Below, one piece after another: positions 18,287 to 28,619 of a stretch of 64,000 nucleotides of DNA; the first letter of the stretch is position 1; each line of letters begins with the position of its first letter. The DNA comes from an uncultured Bacteroidales bacterium (GTDB taxonomy: Bacteria > Bacteroidota > Bacteroidia > Bacteroidales > Bacteroidaceae): positions 9,195 through 73,194 of the forward strand of contig CALCYA010000109.1 in NCBI GenBank assembly GCA_937906165.1, in the 5' to 3' direction. Position numbers and translations under genes: made by a program. Under the pieces are notes generated by a model. That model was not told the origin of the DNA and made no database searches. It saw only the letters and a list, made by a program, of their open reading frames with translations.

Positions 18287-20481
18287 AAGCAATAAACAGC
18301 ATATTGGCATTGTCGCTCATATTTGCGGCATCATGCTCACCCGCCAAGAAGGGTGAAGAGAACAGCACCAGGCAGGAGTGTCTGACAGAATATGTGAACC
18401 CGCTCGTTGGCAGCGGTGGGCACGGTCACGTGTTCGTGGGCGCAAGCGTTCCGTTCGGAATGGTACAGTTGGGCCCCACAAGCGTAAACCAGACATGGGA
18501 CTGGTGCTCGGGCTACCATCAGGACGAGGCATCGGTAATAGGTTTCTCACATACACACTTGAGCGGAACAGGTATCGGCGACCTCTTTGACGTAACAGTA
18601 ATGCCTGTTACGGGCGAGGTCAACTATGCACGCGGTGTCATCGAGGATACTACAAGCGGATTGTGGTCACCTGCCGACCGCACACAGGAGGTGGCAAAGG
18701 TCGGATATTACTCTGTGCCACTCACACGTTACAATATCAAGGCCGAGGTGACAGCCACTGCACGCGTGGGTTTGCACCGTTACACATTCCCAGAAGCTGC
18801 CGACGCGGCTTTGGTGATAGACCTTGAGAATGGCGGTTGCTGGGATGCATCCACCGAGACATTCATGGAGGCCGAAGGCAACAACCGTGTTGTAGGTTAC
18901 CGTTACTCAAAGGGCTGGGCAAGAAACCAGCGCATATATTTCGTCGCAGAGTTCGCGAAACCTTTCGACAGCTTTGAGTTGAAAGGCAACAAGGATATGT
19001 ACGGACGTGCATCATTCAGCACAACAGCCGGCGAGGAGGTTATGCTCAAGGTTGCCATCTCACCTGTAAGCATCGAGGGTGCAAAGCTCGCCATGCAGAC
19101 CGAGCTCCCAGGTTGGGATTTTGCAGCGACACATGAGGCAGCTGTGGCAGCATGGGAGAAGGAACTTGCACGCGTGAAGGTTGAGATGAAGGACAAGCAG
19201 CAGAAAGAGATATTCTACACTGCAATGTACCACGCCATGATTGCCCCAATGCTCTTCAGCGACGTGAACGGTGACTACCGCGGTGCAGACGACAAGGTAT
19301 ACAACAGCGAGAAACCACGCTACACATGTTTCTCTTTGTGGGACACATACCGTGCAAAGCAGCCGCTTATGACAATCATCCAGCCCGAAAAGGCAGGAGA
19401 GTTCGTTGCCACAATGGTTGACATATGCGACAAGCAGGGCGACCTGCCCGTATGGCACCTGTGGGGCAACGAGACCGACTGTATGGTGGGTGACCCGGGT
19501 ATCCCCGTTGTTGCTGACGCCATAGTAAAGGGTATCGAAGGCTTTGACCGCGAGGCGGCATTCGAAGCAATCAAGAAGACTGCTGCCACCGAGGAGCGTG
19601 GCAAGGAGTTCCGTCACAAGCACGGACATATCCCTTGCGACCTCTTCAACGAAGCAGTAGCATATGACATGGAATATGCCATTGCAGACGGTGCAGCGGC
19701 AAATGCCGCAAAGGCATTGGGCAAGGATGCAGACTTTGAGCACTTCACAAAGATGAGCCACAGCTACCGCACATACTTCGACAAGAGCACAGGCTTCATA
19801 CGCGGCGTCGACGAGAAGGGAAACTTCCGCACTCCGTTCAACCCATACTTCTCGGCTCACCGCGCCGACGACTATTGCGAGGGTAACGCTTGGCAGTACA
19901 CCTGGCTTGTTCCACAGGATATCTTCGGTTACATCGACCTCTTCGGCAGCAAGGAGGCATGCATCGCACGCCTTGACTCACTGTTCCTTGCACCATCTAC
20001 AATAGAGGGCGATCCTTCACCCGACATTTCAGGTATGATCGGACAGTTCGCACACGGAAATGAGCCGAGCCACCACATCCTCTACCTATACGCAATGATG
20101 GGTGAGCCACAGAAGACAGCCGAGTGGGTACGCGAGGTTATGACAACACAGTACCGCAATGAGTTCGACGGCCTTTCGGGCAACGAGGATATGGGCCAGA
20201 TGTCAGCATGGTACATAATGTCGGCATTGGGATTCTACCAGGTTGAGCCTGCAAGCGCACGTTATTGGTTCGGTTCACCGCTCGTTGACCGCGCTGAGCT
20301 CACCGTCAAGGGCGGCAAGTTCGTCATAGAGACTGTGAACAACAGCGACAAGAACATCTACATCAAGAGCATCAAGCTCAACGGCGAGCCTTACACATTG
20401 CCTTACATAGAGCATGCAGATCTTGCAAAGGGCGGTACACTCACAATTGAAATGAGTGATACCCCTGCAAAGTGGTACTGA
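18283..20481 (+). CDS. GH92 alpha-mannosidase lipoprotein
   Basis: 732 aa. Lipoprotein leader with a Cys near residue 18 (LIFAASC), so membrane-anchored, unlike the paralogue upstream. GH92 blocks: TEYVNPLVGSGGHGHVFVGA, the canonical GFSHTHLSGTGIGD, a WDWCSGYH segment, and GNEDMGQMSAW near the C-terminus containing the acidic residues of the GH92 active site. Expected role is exo-alpha-mannosidase, probably alpha-1,2 (inference from the canonical motif). It starts within the stop of the preceding GH92 gene and is followed by an intrinsic terminator, so it ends the GH5-ROK-GH92-GH92 operon. Confidence 0.95.
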   Translation: MKAINSILALSLIFAASCSPAKKGEENSTRQECLTEYVNPLVGSGGHGHVFVGASVPFGMVQLGPTSVNQTWDWCSGYHQDEASVIGFSHTHLSGTGIGDLFDVTVMPVTGEVNYARGVIEDTTSGLWSPADRTQEVAKVGYYSVPLTRYNIKAEVTATARVGLHRYTFPEAADAALVIDLENGGCWDASTETFMEAEGNNRVVGYRYSKGWARNQRIYFVAEFAKPFDSFELKGNKDMYGRASFSTTAGEEVMLKVAISPVSIEGAKLAMQTELPGWDFAATHEAAVAAWEKELARVKVEMKDKQQKEIFYTAMYHAMIAPMLFSDVNGDYRGADDKVYNSEKPRYTCFSLWDTYRAKQPLMTIIQPEKAGEFVATMVDICDKQGDLPVWHLWGNETDCMVGDPGIPVVADAIVKGIEGFDREAAFEAIKKTAATEERGKEFRHKHGHIPCDLFNEAVAYDMEYAIADGAAANAAKALGKDADFEHFTKMSHSYRTYFDKSTGFIRGVDEKGNFRTPFNPYFSAHRADDYCEGNAWQYTWLVPQDIFGYIDLFGSKEACIARLDSLFLAPSTIEGDPSPDISGMIGQFAHGNEPSHHILYLYAMMGEPQKTAEWVREVMTTQYRNEFDGLSGNEDMGQMSAWYIMSALGFYQVEPASARYWFGSPLVDRAELTVKGGKFVIETVNNSDKNIYIKSIKLNGEPYTLPYIEHADLAKGGTLTIEMSDTPAKWY

Positions 20482-20498
20482 TAGGATGAATTTCCATA

Positions 20499-20531
20499 GA
20501 AGCTCCCTCGCACCGAGGGGGCTTCTTTTTT
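20499..20531 (+). terminator. Intrinsic terminator after the GH92 operon
   Basis: GAAGCTCCCTCG (20499-20510) pairs with CGAGGGGGCTTC (20514-20525, one G-T wobble) and is followed by a run of T. Confidence 0.9.
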
Positions 20532-20600
20532 ATTAGCATAAGCCCGTTCAACCAAAAACCTTGTCAAAGTGTTTATACCTTGCTAAAAAGTATAACATTT

Positions 20601-21992
20601 ATGACGAGGTTTTCTTTTTTACTTCTATTCATTCTGACTCCCGCCGTAAGCGCAGTGGCGCAACGGGGAGAAGAAATTCTTGAGAGCCAGCTGCCGTTCG
20701 AATGGAACAACGGTGACTATTTTGACCAGACGCTGCCGCCTGACGACGAGTGGTGGCGAAACTTCAACGACCCGGTGCTCGACTCACTCATCATGTATGC
20801 ATCGGAGAACAACTACTCGGCATTGGGGGCCATTGAGAACATCAGGAAAGCACGTGCAGCATGGAACACCGCACGAGGCAAGATGTTGCCCTCCTTTGAC
20901 CTCAGCCTGGGGTGGCAACGTACAAAGACAAGCGGCAACATAGCCCAGACGATGTACACCGAGGCATGGGAAGGAGAGTTCAGCACCGCAGTATCCATGC
21001 AGTGGCAGGCCGACGTGTTCGGTGCCATCTACATGCGTTCCAAGGCACAGAAAATGCTTTTCATGGCAACCGAGGAGGAGTACAAGGCTGTAATGGTGAC
21101 ACTTGTAGCCAATGTGGCAACCACATATTTTTCGCTGTGCCAGTCGATAGCCCAATTGCAGGTGCTGCGCGAGAATGTAAAGTCGCAGAAAGAGATTATG
21201 GACATTGTGATATCGCGCTACAACAGCGGCCTTGCATCGAAACTTGATGTGGCGCAGTCACGCAGTGTCTATCACAGTACCATGGCGCAGATTCCGGCAA
21301 TGCAGGCAACAATAGACAGCTATCGCAACAAGATGGCAGTGCTGCTGGGAGTGTATCCGCAGATGCTTGCGGGATGGCCCGCCGAAAGTCACGCACTGCC
21401 GTCGTACATTGAGCCTATAGAAGTCGGAGTGCCTGCCATGCTACTGCGCCGACGTCCCGATATTAGGGCGGCCGAGAGGCAGGTAGAGGCTAACGCGGCC
21501 CTGCTCGGCGCTACCAGGCGCGACTGGTTTCCCCAGGTACTCCTCACCGGTTCCATAGGCTTTGCATCGGGTGAGATGAAACATCTGTTCCGTTCAAAAA
21601 GCCTCACATGGGAGATTGCACCGACAATCAGGTGGAATATATTCAGCGGCGGGGAGAGGCTGAACGCTACTCGCGAAGCACGTGCCACGCTCGACCAGAG
21701 CATACTCTCTTTCAACAGCACATTGCTGACAGCCGTGCAGGAGGTAGAGAGCGCAATGTCACAATACAAAAGCTCGATAGAGCAGATTGTATCGCTACGC
21801 GAGGCCGTCAATCAGAACGAAGAGACGCTCGCACTATCGCTTGAGCTCTACAAACAGGGGCTAAGCGAGTACCAGAACGTGCTTGACGCCCAACGTACCC
21901 TGCTCACCTACCAGGGATACCTGGTACAGGCACAGGGCGGGTCACTCATCTACCTTGTACAATTATACGAAGCCCTCGGCGGCGGATGGTAA
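20601..21992 (+). CDS. TolC/OprM-family outer-membrane efflux channel
   Basis: 463 aa from the ATG at 20601 (MTRFSFLLLFILTPAVSAVAQ); an in-frame TTG 21 bp upstream would add residues before the signal peptide and is rejected. Two OEP repeats are visible. The first begins with WWRNFNDPVLDSLIMYA; the conserved RRRPDIRAAERQVEANAALL (about residues 285-305) starts the second. The protein forms the trimeric exit duct of a tripartite RND pump. Most Bacteroidota NodT-type homologues are lipoproteins, but no lipobox Cys is visible in this leader. It is followed at short distance by the MFP and RND genes. Confidence 0.92.
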   Translation: MTRFSFLLLFILTPAVSAVAQRGEEILESQLPFEWNNGDYFDQTLPPDDEWWRNFNDPVLDSLIMYASENNYSALGAIENIRKARAAWNTARGKMLPSFDLSLGWQRTKTSGNIAQTMYTEAWEGEFSTAVSMQWQADVFGAIYMRSKAQKMLFMATEEEYKAVMVTLVANVATTYFSLCQSIAQLQVLRENVKSQKEIMDIVISRYNSGLASKLDVAQSRSVYHSTMAQIPAMQATIDSYRNKMAVLLGVYPQMLAGWPAESHALPSYIEPIEVGVPAMLLRRRPDIRAAERQVEANAALLGATRRDWFPQVLLTGSIGFASGEMKHLFRSKSLTWEIAPTIRWNIFSGGERLNATREARATLDQSILSFNSTLLTAVQEVESAMSQYKSSIEQIVSLREAVNQNEETLALSLELYKQGLSEYQNVLDAQRTLLTYQGYLVQAQGGSLIYLVQLYEALGGGW

Positions 21993-22026
21993 GAGATTTG
22001 TTTCCTGATTATTTGACTATTGGATT

Positions 22027-23127
22027 ATGAGAATGATAATTATTGCAGTGGCGATACTCACAATAGCAGCATGCCACAAGAGAGAAGAGAGCAGGAGCGG
22101 CAGTACAGCACTCCCGGTAGAGGTTGCCAACCCCATTGTAAAAGATATCACCCTCACAAGGGAGTATCCCGGACATCTTGAAGCCGATGCCACCATTGAC
22201 ATCGTGGGACGTGTCAACGGCACTGTCATCAAGCGCAATTTCACCGAGGGTACACGGGTGAAGAAAGGTGATCTGCTGTATGTGATTGAACCGACATTAT
22301 ACCAGAATGCCGTGGAACAGGCCCAAGCGGCCGTAAAGAGCGCCGAAGCAGAACTGGAGTATGCAAAGAACAGCTATGAACGTATGAAAAAGGCAATAAG
22401 CAGCGATGCAGTGAGCCAGATTGAACTGTTGCAGGCGAAGAGCCGCGTCGAGAGCGGCACCGCGGCACTGGATAATGCCCGAGCGGCACTGAAGACCGCC
22501 AAGACCAAACTGGAATATTGCTATATAAAGGCACCCGCAAGCGGCGCCGTGGGACTGACGGCAATACCCGTTGGCGGATACATATCGGGCGAAATGAGCC
22601 CAGTGATGCTCTGTAAGCTCTACAAGGACGATGTGATGTATGCCTATTTTGACATCACCGACAACCAGTGGCTCAATAAGGTACAACAAGGGACAGAGAG
22701 TATGGACCAGAGCGACGTGACTTTCACTGTAGGCAGCGGCAGGCGGCTCGGCTGGAATGCAAAGATTGATTTCCTTGCCCCTGCCGTTAACCTCAGCACC
22801 GGCACACTGCAGGTGCGTGCAGAGCTTGACAATAGCAATGCCATTCTTAAGCCGGGCAGCTACATAAGCGTAACAATGCCCTACAAGGAGATAAAAGAGG
22901 GCGTACTTGTACACGATGCATCAATAGGAACCGACCAGTTGGGAAAGTACCTGTATGTGGTGAACGAATCGGATATCGTCAACTACCGCAGGATAACTGT
23001 GGGAGCATTAGTAGATGACACTCTACGCCTGGTAACGGACGGGCTTGAACCGGATGAACGCTACGTGACAAAGGCACTGCTAAAGGTGCGTAACGGTATG
23101 CCTGTGACACCTATTATGGACAAATAA
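22027..23127 (+). CDS. RND efflux periplasmic adaptor (membrane fusion protein)
   Basis: 366 aa. Lipoprotein leader with Cys16 ([10 protein letters not shown]). The AcrA/MexA pattern is complete: [19 protein letters not shown] at the start, the first lipoyl half [21 protein letters not shown], a coiled-coil hairpin (about 95-165, [15 protein letters not shown]… to [15 protein letters not shown]), the second lipoyl half [13 protein letters not shown], then the barrel and membrane-proximal domains. It bridges the inner-membrane RND pump and the outer-membrane channel. It lies 34 bp after the channel gene and 11 bp before the RND gene. Confidence 0.95.
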   Translation: MRMIIIAVAILTIAACHKREESRSGSTALPVEVANPIVKDITLTREYPGHLEADATIDIVGRVNGTVIKRNFTEGTRVKKGDLLYVIEPTLYQNAVEQAQAAVKSAEAELEYAKNSYERMKKAISSDAVSQIELLQAKSRVESGTAALDNARAALKTAKTKLEYCYIKAPASGAVGLTAIPVGGYISGEMSPVMLCKLYKDDVMYAYFDITDNQWLNKVQQGTESMDQSDVTFTVGSGRRLGWNAKIDFLAPAVNLSTGTLQVRAELDNSNAILKPGSYISVTMPYKEIKEGVLVHDASIGTDQLGKYLYVVNESDIVNYRRITVGALVDDTLRLVTDGLEPDERYVTKALLKVRNGMPVTPIMDK

Positions 23128-23138
23128 ACCCTACAGCC

Positions 23139-26100
23139 ATGAAATTCTCTAAATTCTTCATAGAACGCCCGATATTCGCGACGGTGCTGTCACTGTTGCT
23201 GTTGGTGGCAGGAGCAGTCTCACTCGTAGTGCTCCCCATTGACCAATACCCGTCGATAACCCCACCCACCGTGCAGGTGACAGCAGTATATCCCGGAGCC
23301 AATGCCGAGACCATAGCCCAGACCGTGGGTATCCCTATCGAACAACAGGTGAACGGAGTTGACGGAATGCTTTACATGAGTTCAACATCCTCTTCGTCAG
23401 GAACGTATCAGCTGACTGTAACCTTTGAGGTGGGAACAGATATTGACATGGCAACGGTTCTTGTACAGAACAGGGTGAACATTGCTCTCAACTCACTGCC
23501 GGGCGAGGTGACGCAACAGGGCGTGACGGTACAGAAACAGTCGACCAACATTGTCCTTTTCATAACGCTCACCGGCAACGAGGATTACGACCAGCTCTAC
23601 CTCTCGAACTATGCAGAGTTACAGCTTGTGGACCAGCTGACACGTACCCCGGGCGTGGGCGGAGTCAATATTATGGGAGCAGGCAACTACTCTATGCGTG
23701 TGTGGCTCGACCCAGAGGCAATGCGCATACGCGGAATATCGGCCGCCGAAGTCTACAAGGCCATAAGCGAGCAGAACCTTGCAGTGTCGGCCGGATATGT
23801 AGGCCAGACGCTTGATGCCTCTGCTGACAATGCTTTCCAGTACACATTGAACGTACAGGGACGTCTGAAGAGCGCCGAGGAGTTCGCCAACATTGTGATA
23901 CGGAATGACGGGGTCAATATGCTGCGGTTGAGCGACATAGCAGAAATAGAGATAGGCAGTGAGACATATGCCTCCTCGTCACGTCTCAAAGGGATGCCTA
24001 CAGCAGCACTCGCCGTATACCAGTCGCCAGGTTCCAGTTCGCTTGCTGTATCAAAAGCCGTCAAGGCAAAGATGCTGGAGCTTGCCGAAGCTTTTCCACC
24101 AGGAGTGGAATACCAGATTGCACTCGACACCACTGACGTGGTTCGCAGTTCAATCCACGAGGTGCTCTACACATTCTTCGAGACGACCGTACTGGTGATA
24201 CTGGTCATTTTCCTGTTCCTGCAGAACTGGCGTGCCACGCTTATACCCTGCCTTACAATCCCTGTATCATTGATAGGCACACTGGCAGTGATGCTGTTGA
24301 TGGGCTTTTCAATAAATACACTGACACTTTTCGGTCTTATACTTGCCATTGCCATTGTGGTTGACGATGCTATTGTGGTAGTGGAGAATGCCACCCGAAT
24401 AATTGATGACGAGGGTCTCTCTCCGCGCGAGGCAACGGAGAAAGCGATGGACGAGATTACAGGCCCTATAATCGGAGTGGTGCTTGTTATGCTGGCCGTG
24501 TTTATCCCGACGACCATGATAGGTGGAATCTCGGGCGAACTTTACAAGCAGTTCGCATTGACTATTGCTACCGCCACCCTACTCAGCGGATTCAACTCAC
24601 TCACGCTGACACCGGCCCTTAGCGCCCTGCTGCTTCGTCCTACAAAAGGCAGACGGCAGGGATGGTTCTTCCGCTGGTTCAACAAGGGATATGATGCCTT
24701 GCAGAGAGGGTTCGACAGATGCGTGAATTTCCTACTTCGCAAAGCCTTCATTGCGGCTGTCACCTTCTGCGCCATGGTAGCCCTTGCGATATATATGTTC
24801 GTCAAGTGGCCTACCACGTTCATTCCTGACGAGGATGACGGATACTTTATTGTAAGCGTACAGTTGCCGCCGGCAAGTTCGTTGGCACGTACCGAGGCCG
24901 TAGCAAGGGAAATTGAAGCCATTATTGCACAATACCCCGAGGTGAAGACCTATATAAGCATCAGCGGATTCAGTATAATGAACAGCGGCAAGCAGAGCAA
25001 CGCTGCGAGTGTGTTCGTCGTACTAAAGGACTGGAGCCTGCGTAAAGAGAAAAGCGAGTCGGCCGCATCAGTTGTCGACAGGTTCAACAAAGAGGCTTAT
25101 ATGAAGGTCCCCGAAGCTCAATGTTTCGCCTTTGTACCGCCGGCAATCCCCGGCATCGGCAATGTGGGAGGCCTGCAGATGCAGTTGGAGGACCGCAAGG
25201 CGCTTGGACTGGTCGAGATGCAGAAAGCAGTGGAAGCACTGCTTGACAACGTGGGCAAAGAGAGCGCCATTGCCGCAATGAACAGCTCCTACGAAGCCGA
25301 CGTCCCGCAATACTTCCTTAACATTGATCGCGACAAGGCAATATCCATGGGGCTTGATATGGGATCTGTGCTCTCTACACTCAGTTATTATATGGGAGCA
25401 ATATACGTGAATGACTTCGTAATGCTCGGACGTATATGGCAGGTAAAGATGGCTGCCGGCGAGAGAAACCAGAAAGTCATTGAGAGCGTGATGCAGCTGA
25501 GCCTTGCCAACAGCAAGGGCGAAATGGTCCCCTTCAGCAGTTTTGTGACAGCCGACGAGATATTGGGTAGCGACCAGCTGGTGCGTTACAACATGTATAA
25601 CAGTGCAACGGTAACCTGCAACCCAGCGCCGGGCTACAGCTCAAGCCAGGTGATGGAGGAGGTAGCACGACTTTTCAGGGAGCAACTCGGCGAGGAGTTC
25701 GGATACGAGTGGACAGGCGTAGCATATCAGGAGCAGGCGGCAGGACAGAACACAGCCCTTATCTTCGGGCTCGCGCTGCTTGTGGCGTTTCTTGTCCTTG
25801 CTGCGCAGTACGAGAGCTGGACAAGCCCGGTAGCAGCGATAATGGGTGTGCCTATTGCCCTATTGGGAGCTATTGTCGGCTGCTGGATTGCAGGAATCCC
25901 GGTGAGCATCTACACCGAGATTGGTATAATATTGCTCATTGCCTTGAGTGCAAAGAACGGAATACTGATTGTTGAGTTCGCACGTGACTACCGTGCTGCC
26001 GGCAATGACATACGCTACAGTGCCGCCGAGGCAGGGCATGTGCGCCTGCGCCCCATCCTCATGACCTCGCTTGCCTTTGTCATCGGAGTAATGCCCTTGC

Positions 26101-26261
26101 TCTTTGCAGGCGGAGCCGGTGCCGGTGCACGCCTGTCGTTGGGTGCGGCAGTGGTGTTCGGAATGCTGTTAAATACCGTAATAGCCACGCTTTATGTCCC
26201 CAACTGGTACGAATGGATGCAGTTGCTTGAGGAGCGAGGAAAAGGAAAGGATAAAAAATAA
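23139..26261 (+). CDS. RND (HAE1/AcrB-type) inner-membrane multidrug transporter
   Basis: 1040 aa, full length. It opens with [20 protein letters not shown], the HAE1-family N-terminus. TM4 carries the proton-relay acidic pair in [17 protein letters not shown]. The TM10 lysine is in [19 protein letters not shown]. Typical docking/porter segments include [16 protein letters not shown]. Twelve TM segments are expected with two large periplasmic loops. It pumps lipophilic compounds out using the proton gradient. It completes the channel-MFP-RND operon and is followed by a strong terminator. Its placement between mannan enzymes may be incidental or may relate to export of toxic aglycones or bile compounds (speculation). 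Confidence 0.96.
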   Translation: MKFSKFFIERPIFATVLSLLLLVAGAVSLVVLPIDQYPSITPPTVQVTAVYPGANAETIAQTVGIPIEQQVNGVDGMLYMSSTSSSSGTYQLTVTFEVGTDIDMATVLVQNRVNIALNSLPGEVTQQGVTVQKQSTNIVLFITLTGNEDYDQLYLSNYAELQLVDQLTRTPGVGGVNIMGAGNYSMRVWLDPEAMRIRGISAAEVYKAISEQNLAVSAGYVGQTLDASADNAFQYTLNVQGRLKSAEEFANIVIRNDGVNMLRLSDIAEIEIGSETYASSSRLKGMPTAALAVYQSPGSSSLAVSKAVKAKMLELAEAFPPGVEYQIALDTTDVVRSSIHEVLYTFFETTVLVILVIFLFLQNWRATLIPCLTIPVSLIGTLAVMLLMGFSINTLTLFGLILAIAIVVDDAIVVVENATRIIDDEGLSPREATEKAMDEITGPIIGVVLVMLAVFIPTTMIGGISGELYKQFALTIATATLLSGFNSLTLTPALSALLLRPTKGRRQGWFFRWFNKGYDALQRGFDRCVNFLLRKAFIAAVTFCAMVALAIYMFVKWPTTFIPDEDDGYFIVSVQLPPASSLARTEAVAREIEAIIAQYPEVKTYISISGFSIMNSGKQSNAASVFVVLKDWSLRKEKSESAASVVDRFNKEAYMKVPEAQCFAFVPPAIPGIGNVGGLQMQLEDRKALGLVEMQKAVEALLDNVGKESAIAAMNSSYEADVPQYFLNIDRDKAISMGLDMGSVLSTLSYYMGAIYVNDFVMLGRIWQVKMAAGERNQKVIESVMQLSLANSKGEMVPFSSFVTADEILGSDQLVRYNMYNSATVTCNPAPGYSSSQVMEEVARLFREQLGEEFGYEWTGVAYQEQAAGQNTALIFGLALLVAFLVLAAQYESWTSPVAAIMGVPIALLGAIVGCWIAGIPVSIYTEIGIILLIALSAKNGILIVEFARDYRAAGNDIRYSAAEAGHVRLRPILMTSLAFVIGVMPLLFAGGAGAGARLSLGAAVVFGMLLNTVIATLYVPNWYEWMQLLEERGKGKDKK

Positions 26262-26280
26262 TTTGCATCATCATTAAAAA

Positions 26281-26306
26281 AATATCGGCAATTGCCGATA
26301 TTTTTT
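26281..26306 (+). terminator. Intrinsic terminator after the RND operon
   Basis: The perfect palindrome AATATCGGCAATTGCCGATATT (arms at 26281-26302) is preceded by A-rich and followed by T-rich sequence. Confidence 0.9.
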
Positions 26307-26325
26307 ATACGGTTTGTTATCTTTG
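26292..26325 (+). promoter_or_regulatory. Putative promoter for the GH130 gene, overlapping the preceding terminator
   Basis: TATCTTTG (26318-26325) matches the TAnnTTTG element. A TTG at 26292-26294 inside the terminator stem lies 23 bp upstream. The leader to the ATG at 26390 is about 58 nt. Confidence 0.5.
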
Positions 26326-26389
26326 TCAGGTGATGCAGTCTTACAGCAGACAAGAATCAAGCAGAATCATAAACTTAACAACATAAAAT

Positions 26390-27364
26390 ATGGACGAGAA
26401 AGTTATTATGCCGTGGGAAGACCGCCCCGAAGGATGCAAGGATGTGATGTGGCGTTATTCGAAGAACCCTGTCATTGACCGTTATGCGATACCCACATCG
26501 AACAGTATATTCAACAGCGCAGTCGTTCCTTTCAAGGATGGCTATGCAGGTGTGTTCCGTTGCGACAACAAGGCCGTGCAGATGAATATCTTCGCAGGCT
26601 TCAGCAAGGACGGTATCAATTGGGAGATTGAGCACGAGCCTATCGTGTTCAAGGCCGGCAATACCCAGATGATTGAGTCGGAGTACAAGTACGACCCTCG
26701 CGTGACATGGATTGAGGACCGTTACTGGATTACCTGGTGCAACGGATATCATGGCCCCACAATCGGTATCGGTTATACATTTGATTTCAAGGAGTTCTTC
26801 CAATGCGAAAACGCTTTCTTGCCATTCAACCGCAACGGCGTCCTTTTCCCACAGAAGATAAACGGTAAATATGCAATGCTAAGCCGTCCGAGCGACAACG
26901 GACATACGCCATTCGGCGACATCTACATCAGCTACAGCCCCGATATGAAATATTGGGGCGAGCATCGTTGCGTGATGAAAGTGACCCCGTTCCCCGAGAG
27001 CGCTTGGCAGTGCACAAAGATCGGTGCCGGTTCAGTACCCATCCTCACAGACGAGGGCTGGTTGCTGTTCTATCATGGTGTCATCACAACCTGCAACGGT
27101 TTCCGCTATTCGATGGGTGCTGCCCTGCTTGACAAGGATGACCCGTCAAAGGTACTCTACCGCACAAAGCCCTACCTGCTTGCTCCCGCAGCACCTTATG
27201 AGCTTACAGGCGACGTGCCCAACGTGGTGTTCCCTTGCGCAGCCCTCAATGACGGCGACAAGGTTGCAGTCTACTACGGTGCAGCCGACACGGTTGTCGG
27301 TATGGCCTTCGGCTACATAAGCGAGATAATCGATTTCATAAAGAACAACAGCACAAAGCTGTAA
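26390..27364 (+). CDS. GH130 beta-mannoside phosphorylase
   Basis: 324 aa with no signal peptide, so cytoplasmic. GH130 five-bladed propeller enzymes phosphorolyse beta-mannosides (for example mannosyl-glucose or mannooligosaccharides) to mannose-1-phosphate. The conserved [16 protein letters not shown] (about 101-116) carries the catalytic Asp102 candidate. YSKNPVI at the N-terminus, an LLFYHGV segment, and the C-terminal VFPCAAL and [13 protein letters not shown] segments are also typical. Mannooligosaccharide phosphorylase is the most likely activity given the GH5 mannanase upstream, but mannosyl-N-acetylglucosamine phosphorolysis (N-glycan core) is an alternative that would fit the GH92 genes. 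It has its own promoter. Confidence 0.92.
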   Translation: MDEKVIMPWEDRPEGCKDVMWRYSKNPVIDRYAIPTSNSIFNSAVVPFKDGYAGVFRCDNKAVQMNIFAGFSKDGINWEIEHEPIVFKAGNTQMIESEYKYDPRVTWIEDRYWITWCNGYHGPTIGIGYTFDFKEFFQCENAFLPFNRNGVLFPQKINGKYAMLSRPSDNGHTPFGDIYISYSPDMKYWGEHRCVMKVTPFPESAWQCTKIGAGSVPILTDEGWLLFYHGVITTCNGFRYSMGAALLDKDDPSKVLYRTKPYLLAPAAPYELTGDVPNVVFPCAALNDGDKVAVYYGAADTVVGMAFGYISEIIDFIKNNSTKL

Positions 27365-27380
27365 TATTCCCTTGCAACAC

Positions 27381-27419
27381 AAATTGCCCTGCTCATCGGT
27401 CAGATGAACAGGGCAATTT
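27381..27419. terminator. Bidirectional terminator between GH130 and upp
   Basis: AAATTGCCCTG (27381-27391) and CAGGGCAATTT (27409-27419) form a perfect 11-bp stem between two convergent genes (stops at 27364 and 27464), with A/T runs on both flanks. Confidence 0.85.
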
Positions 27420-27463
27420 GTTATCCGGAAGCGATAAAAGTTTCACCTTTCACTTCATAAAGA

Positions 27464-28114
27464 TTATTCTTTCTCCCCGAAACAGAGGTCTCCGGCATCA
27501 CCAAGTCCTGGCACAATATACGCGTGTTCATTCAATATCGGATCTATGGCCGCGCAGTAGATGATTGTATCATCGGGAAAGTGCGAGAGTGCATAATCTA
27601 TTGCCTGTTGGCTTGCTATGACACAAGCAAGAACAGTCTTCGCAGGAGTACCTTTTGTCAGCAATGCACGATAGGAGAGGTCGGCACTTATTCCTGTCGC
27701 AAGCATCGGGTCGACAAGAAGCAACGTCTTGCCGTCAAGCCGCGGAGAGGCAAGATACTCCACAACCACTTCAAACTCGTTGTCTGATATATATTTACGG
27801 TAAGCCGACACAAAAGCATTATCGGCGCGGTCAAAATAATTATGGAAACCGGCATGCAATGGAAGACCTGCACGCAGGATTGTTCCAAGCACCACGGTAT
27901 CGGCAGGAAGACTTTCGGTCGAAATACCGTTCGGCGTTGTCACTGAAACACTTTCGTACGAAAGTTCCTTGCTGATTTCATATGCCATTATTTCGCCTAT
28001 GCGCTCGATGTTACGGCGGAAGCGCAAGGAATCTCTTTGGATATTGACATCGCGTATCTCGGCAATGAAACGGTTGAGAATTGTATTGTTCTCGGACAGA
28101 TTTACTATTTTCAT
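27464..28114 (-). CDS. upp: Uracil phosphoribosyltransferase
   Basis: 216 aa from the ATG at 28114 (MKIVNLSENNTILNRFIAEI); the frame stays open 39 codons further upstream but without homology. It makes UMP from uracil and PRPP (pyrimidine salvage). The PRPP-binding loop VDPMLATGIS, the ILRAGLPL segment and the C-terminal uracil-binding YIVPGLGDAGD are present. It is monocistronic. A possible -7 element variant, TATCTTCG, lies on the minus strand at 28143-28136. Confidence 0.95.
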   Translation of the reverse strand: MKIVNLSENNTILNRFIAEIRDVNIQRDSLRFRRNIERIGEIMAYEISKELSYESVSVTTPNGISTESLPADTVVLGTILRAGLPLHAGFHNYFDRADNAFVSAYRKYISDNEFEVVVEYLASPRLDGKTLLLVDPMLATGISADLSYRALLTKGTPAKTVLACVIASQQAIDYALSHFPDDTIIYCAAIDPILNEHAYIVPGLGDAGDLCFGEKE

Positions 28115-28489
28115 AAATTTTGGAATTTGACAGCACGAAGATAAAAAAATAATGCCGGAACATTGAAATTGTTTAATCCCTATTTCAAAAGCAGCCATGA
28201 CCTTTTTTAACAGACAGTATTCTTTTAACAAAAAAACAACTGCGGATATTCATTATTTATAAAGAAAAAAATCAATTATACAGGCTTTTATACCCGGCAA
28301 GACATTTTGTCAAAAATATCAAATTTTCCAATACAAAATGCAAGCGATTCAAGCGCCACATCTGGGACTTTAAAAACAAAAATCAAGAAAACCGTCCACT
28401 TGTCTATTAAAAATTTGTACATTTTCTGTTCAAAAAGCGGTAGTTTTTGCCTTTTTTGAGGCAATTACGGAAAAATTTCTTTAATTAGC

Positions 28490-28520
28490 TTGAGAGATTA
28501 AACAAAAAGATATATATTTG
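28490..28520 (+). promoter_or_regulatory. Putative pckA promoter in a 505-bp AT-rich gap
   Basis: TTG (28490-28492) and TATATTTG (28513-28520) are spaced by 20 bp. The leader to the pckA ATG is about 90 nt. The rest of the gap (28115-28489) is strongly AT-rich. I see no ORF, hairpin with a T-run or repeat in it; upstream regulatory sites for the highly expressed pckA are plausible but not recognisable. Confidence 0.6.
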
Positions 28521-28619
28521 CATTCGGAGAACTTTGGCAAGTTCAAGCAAAAGGACATTGCCGATGTTCAAAAGTGATAAAAAAGAAGAATATTAACTAA
28601 TAATTTATTTTTTGAAATT

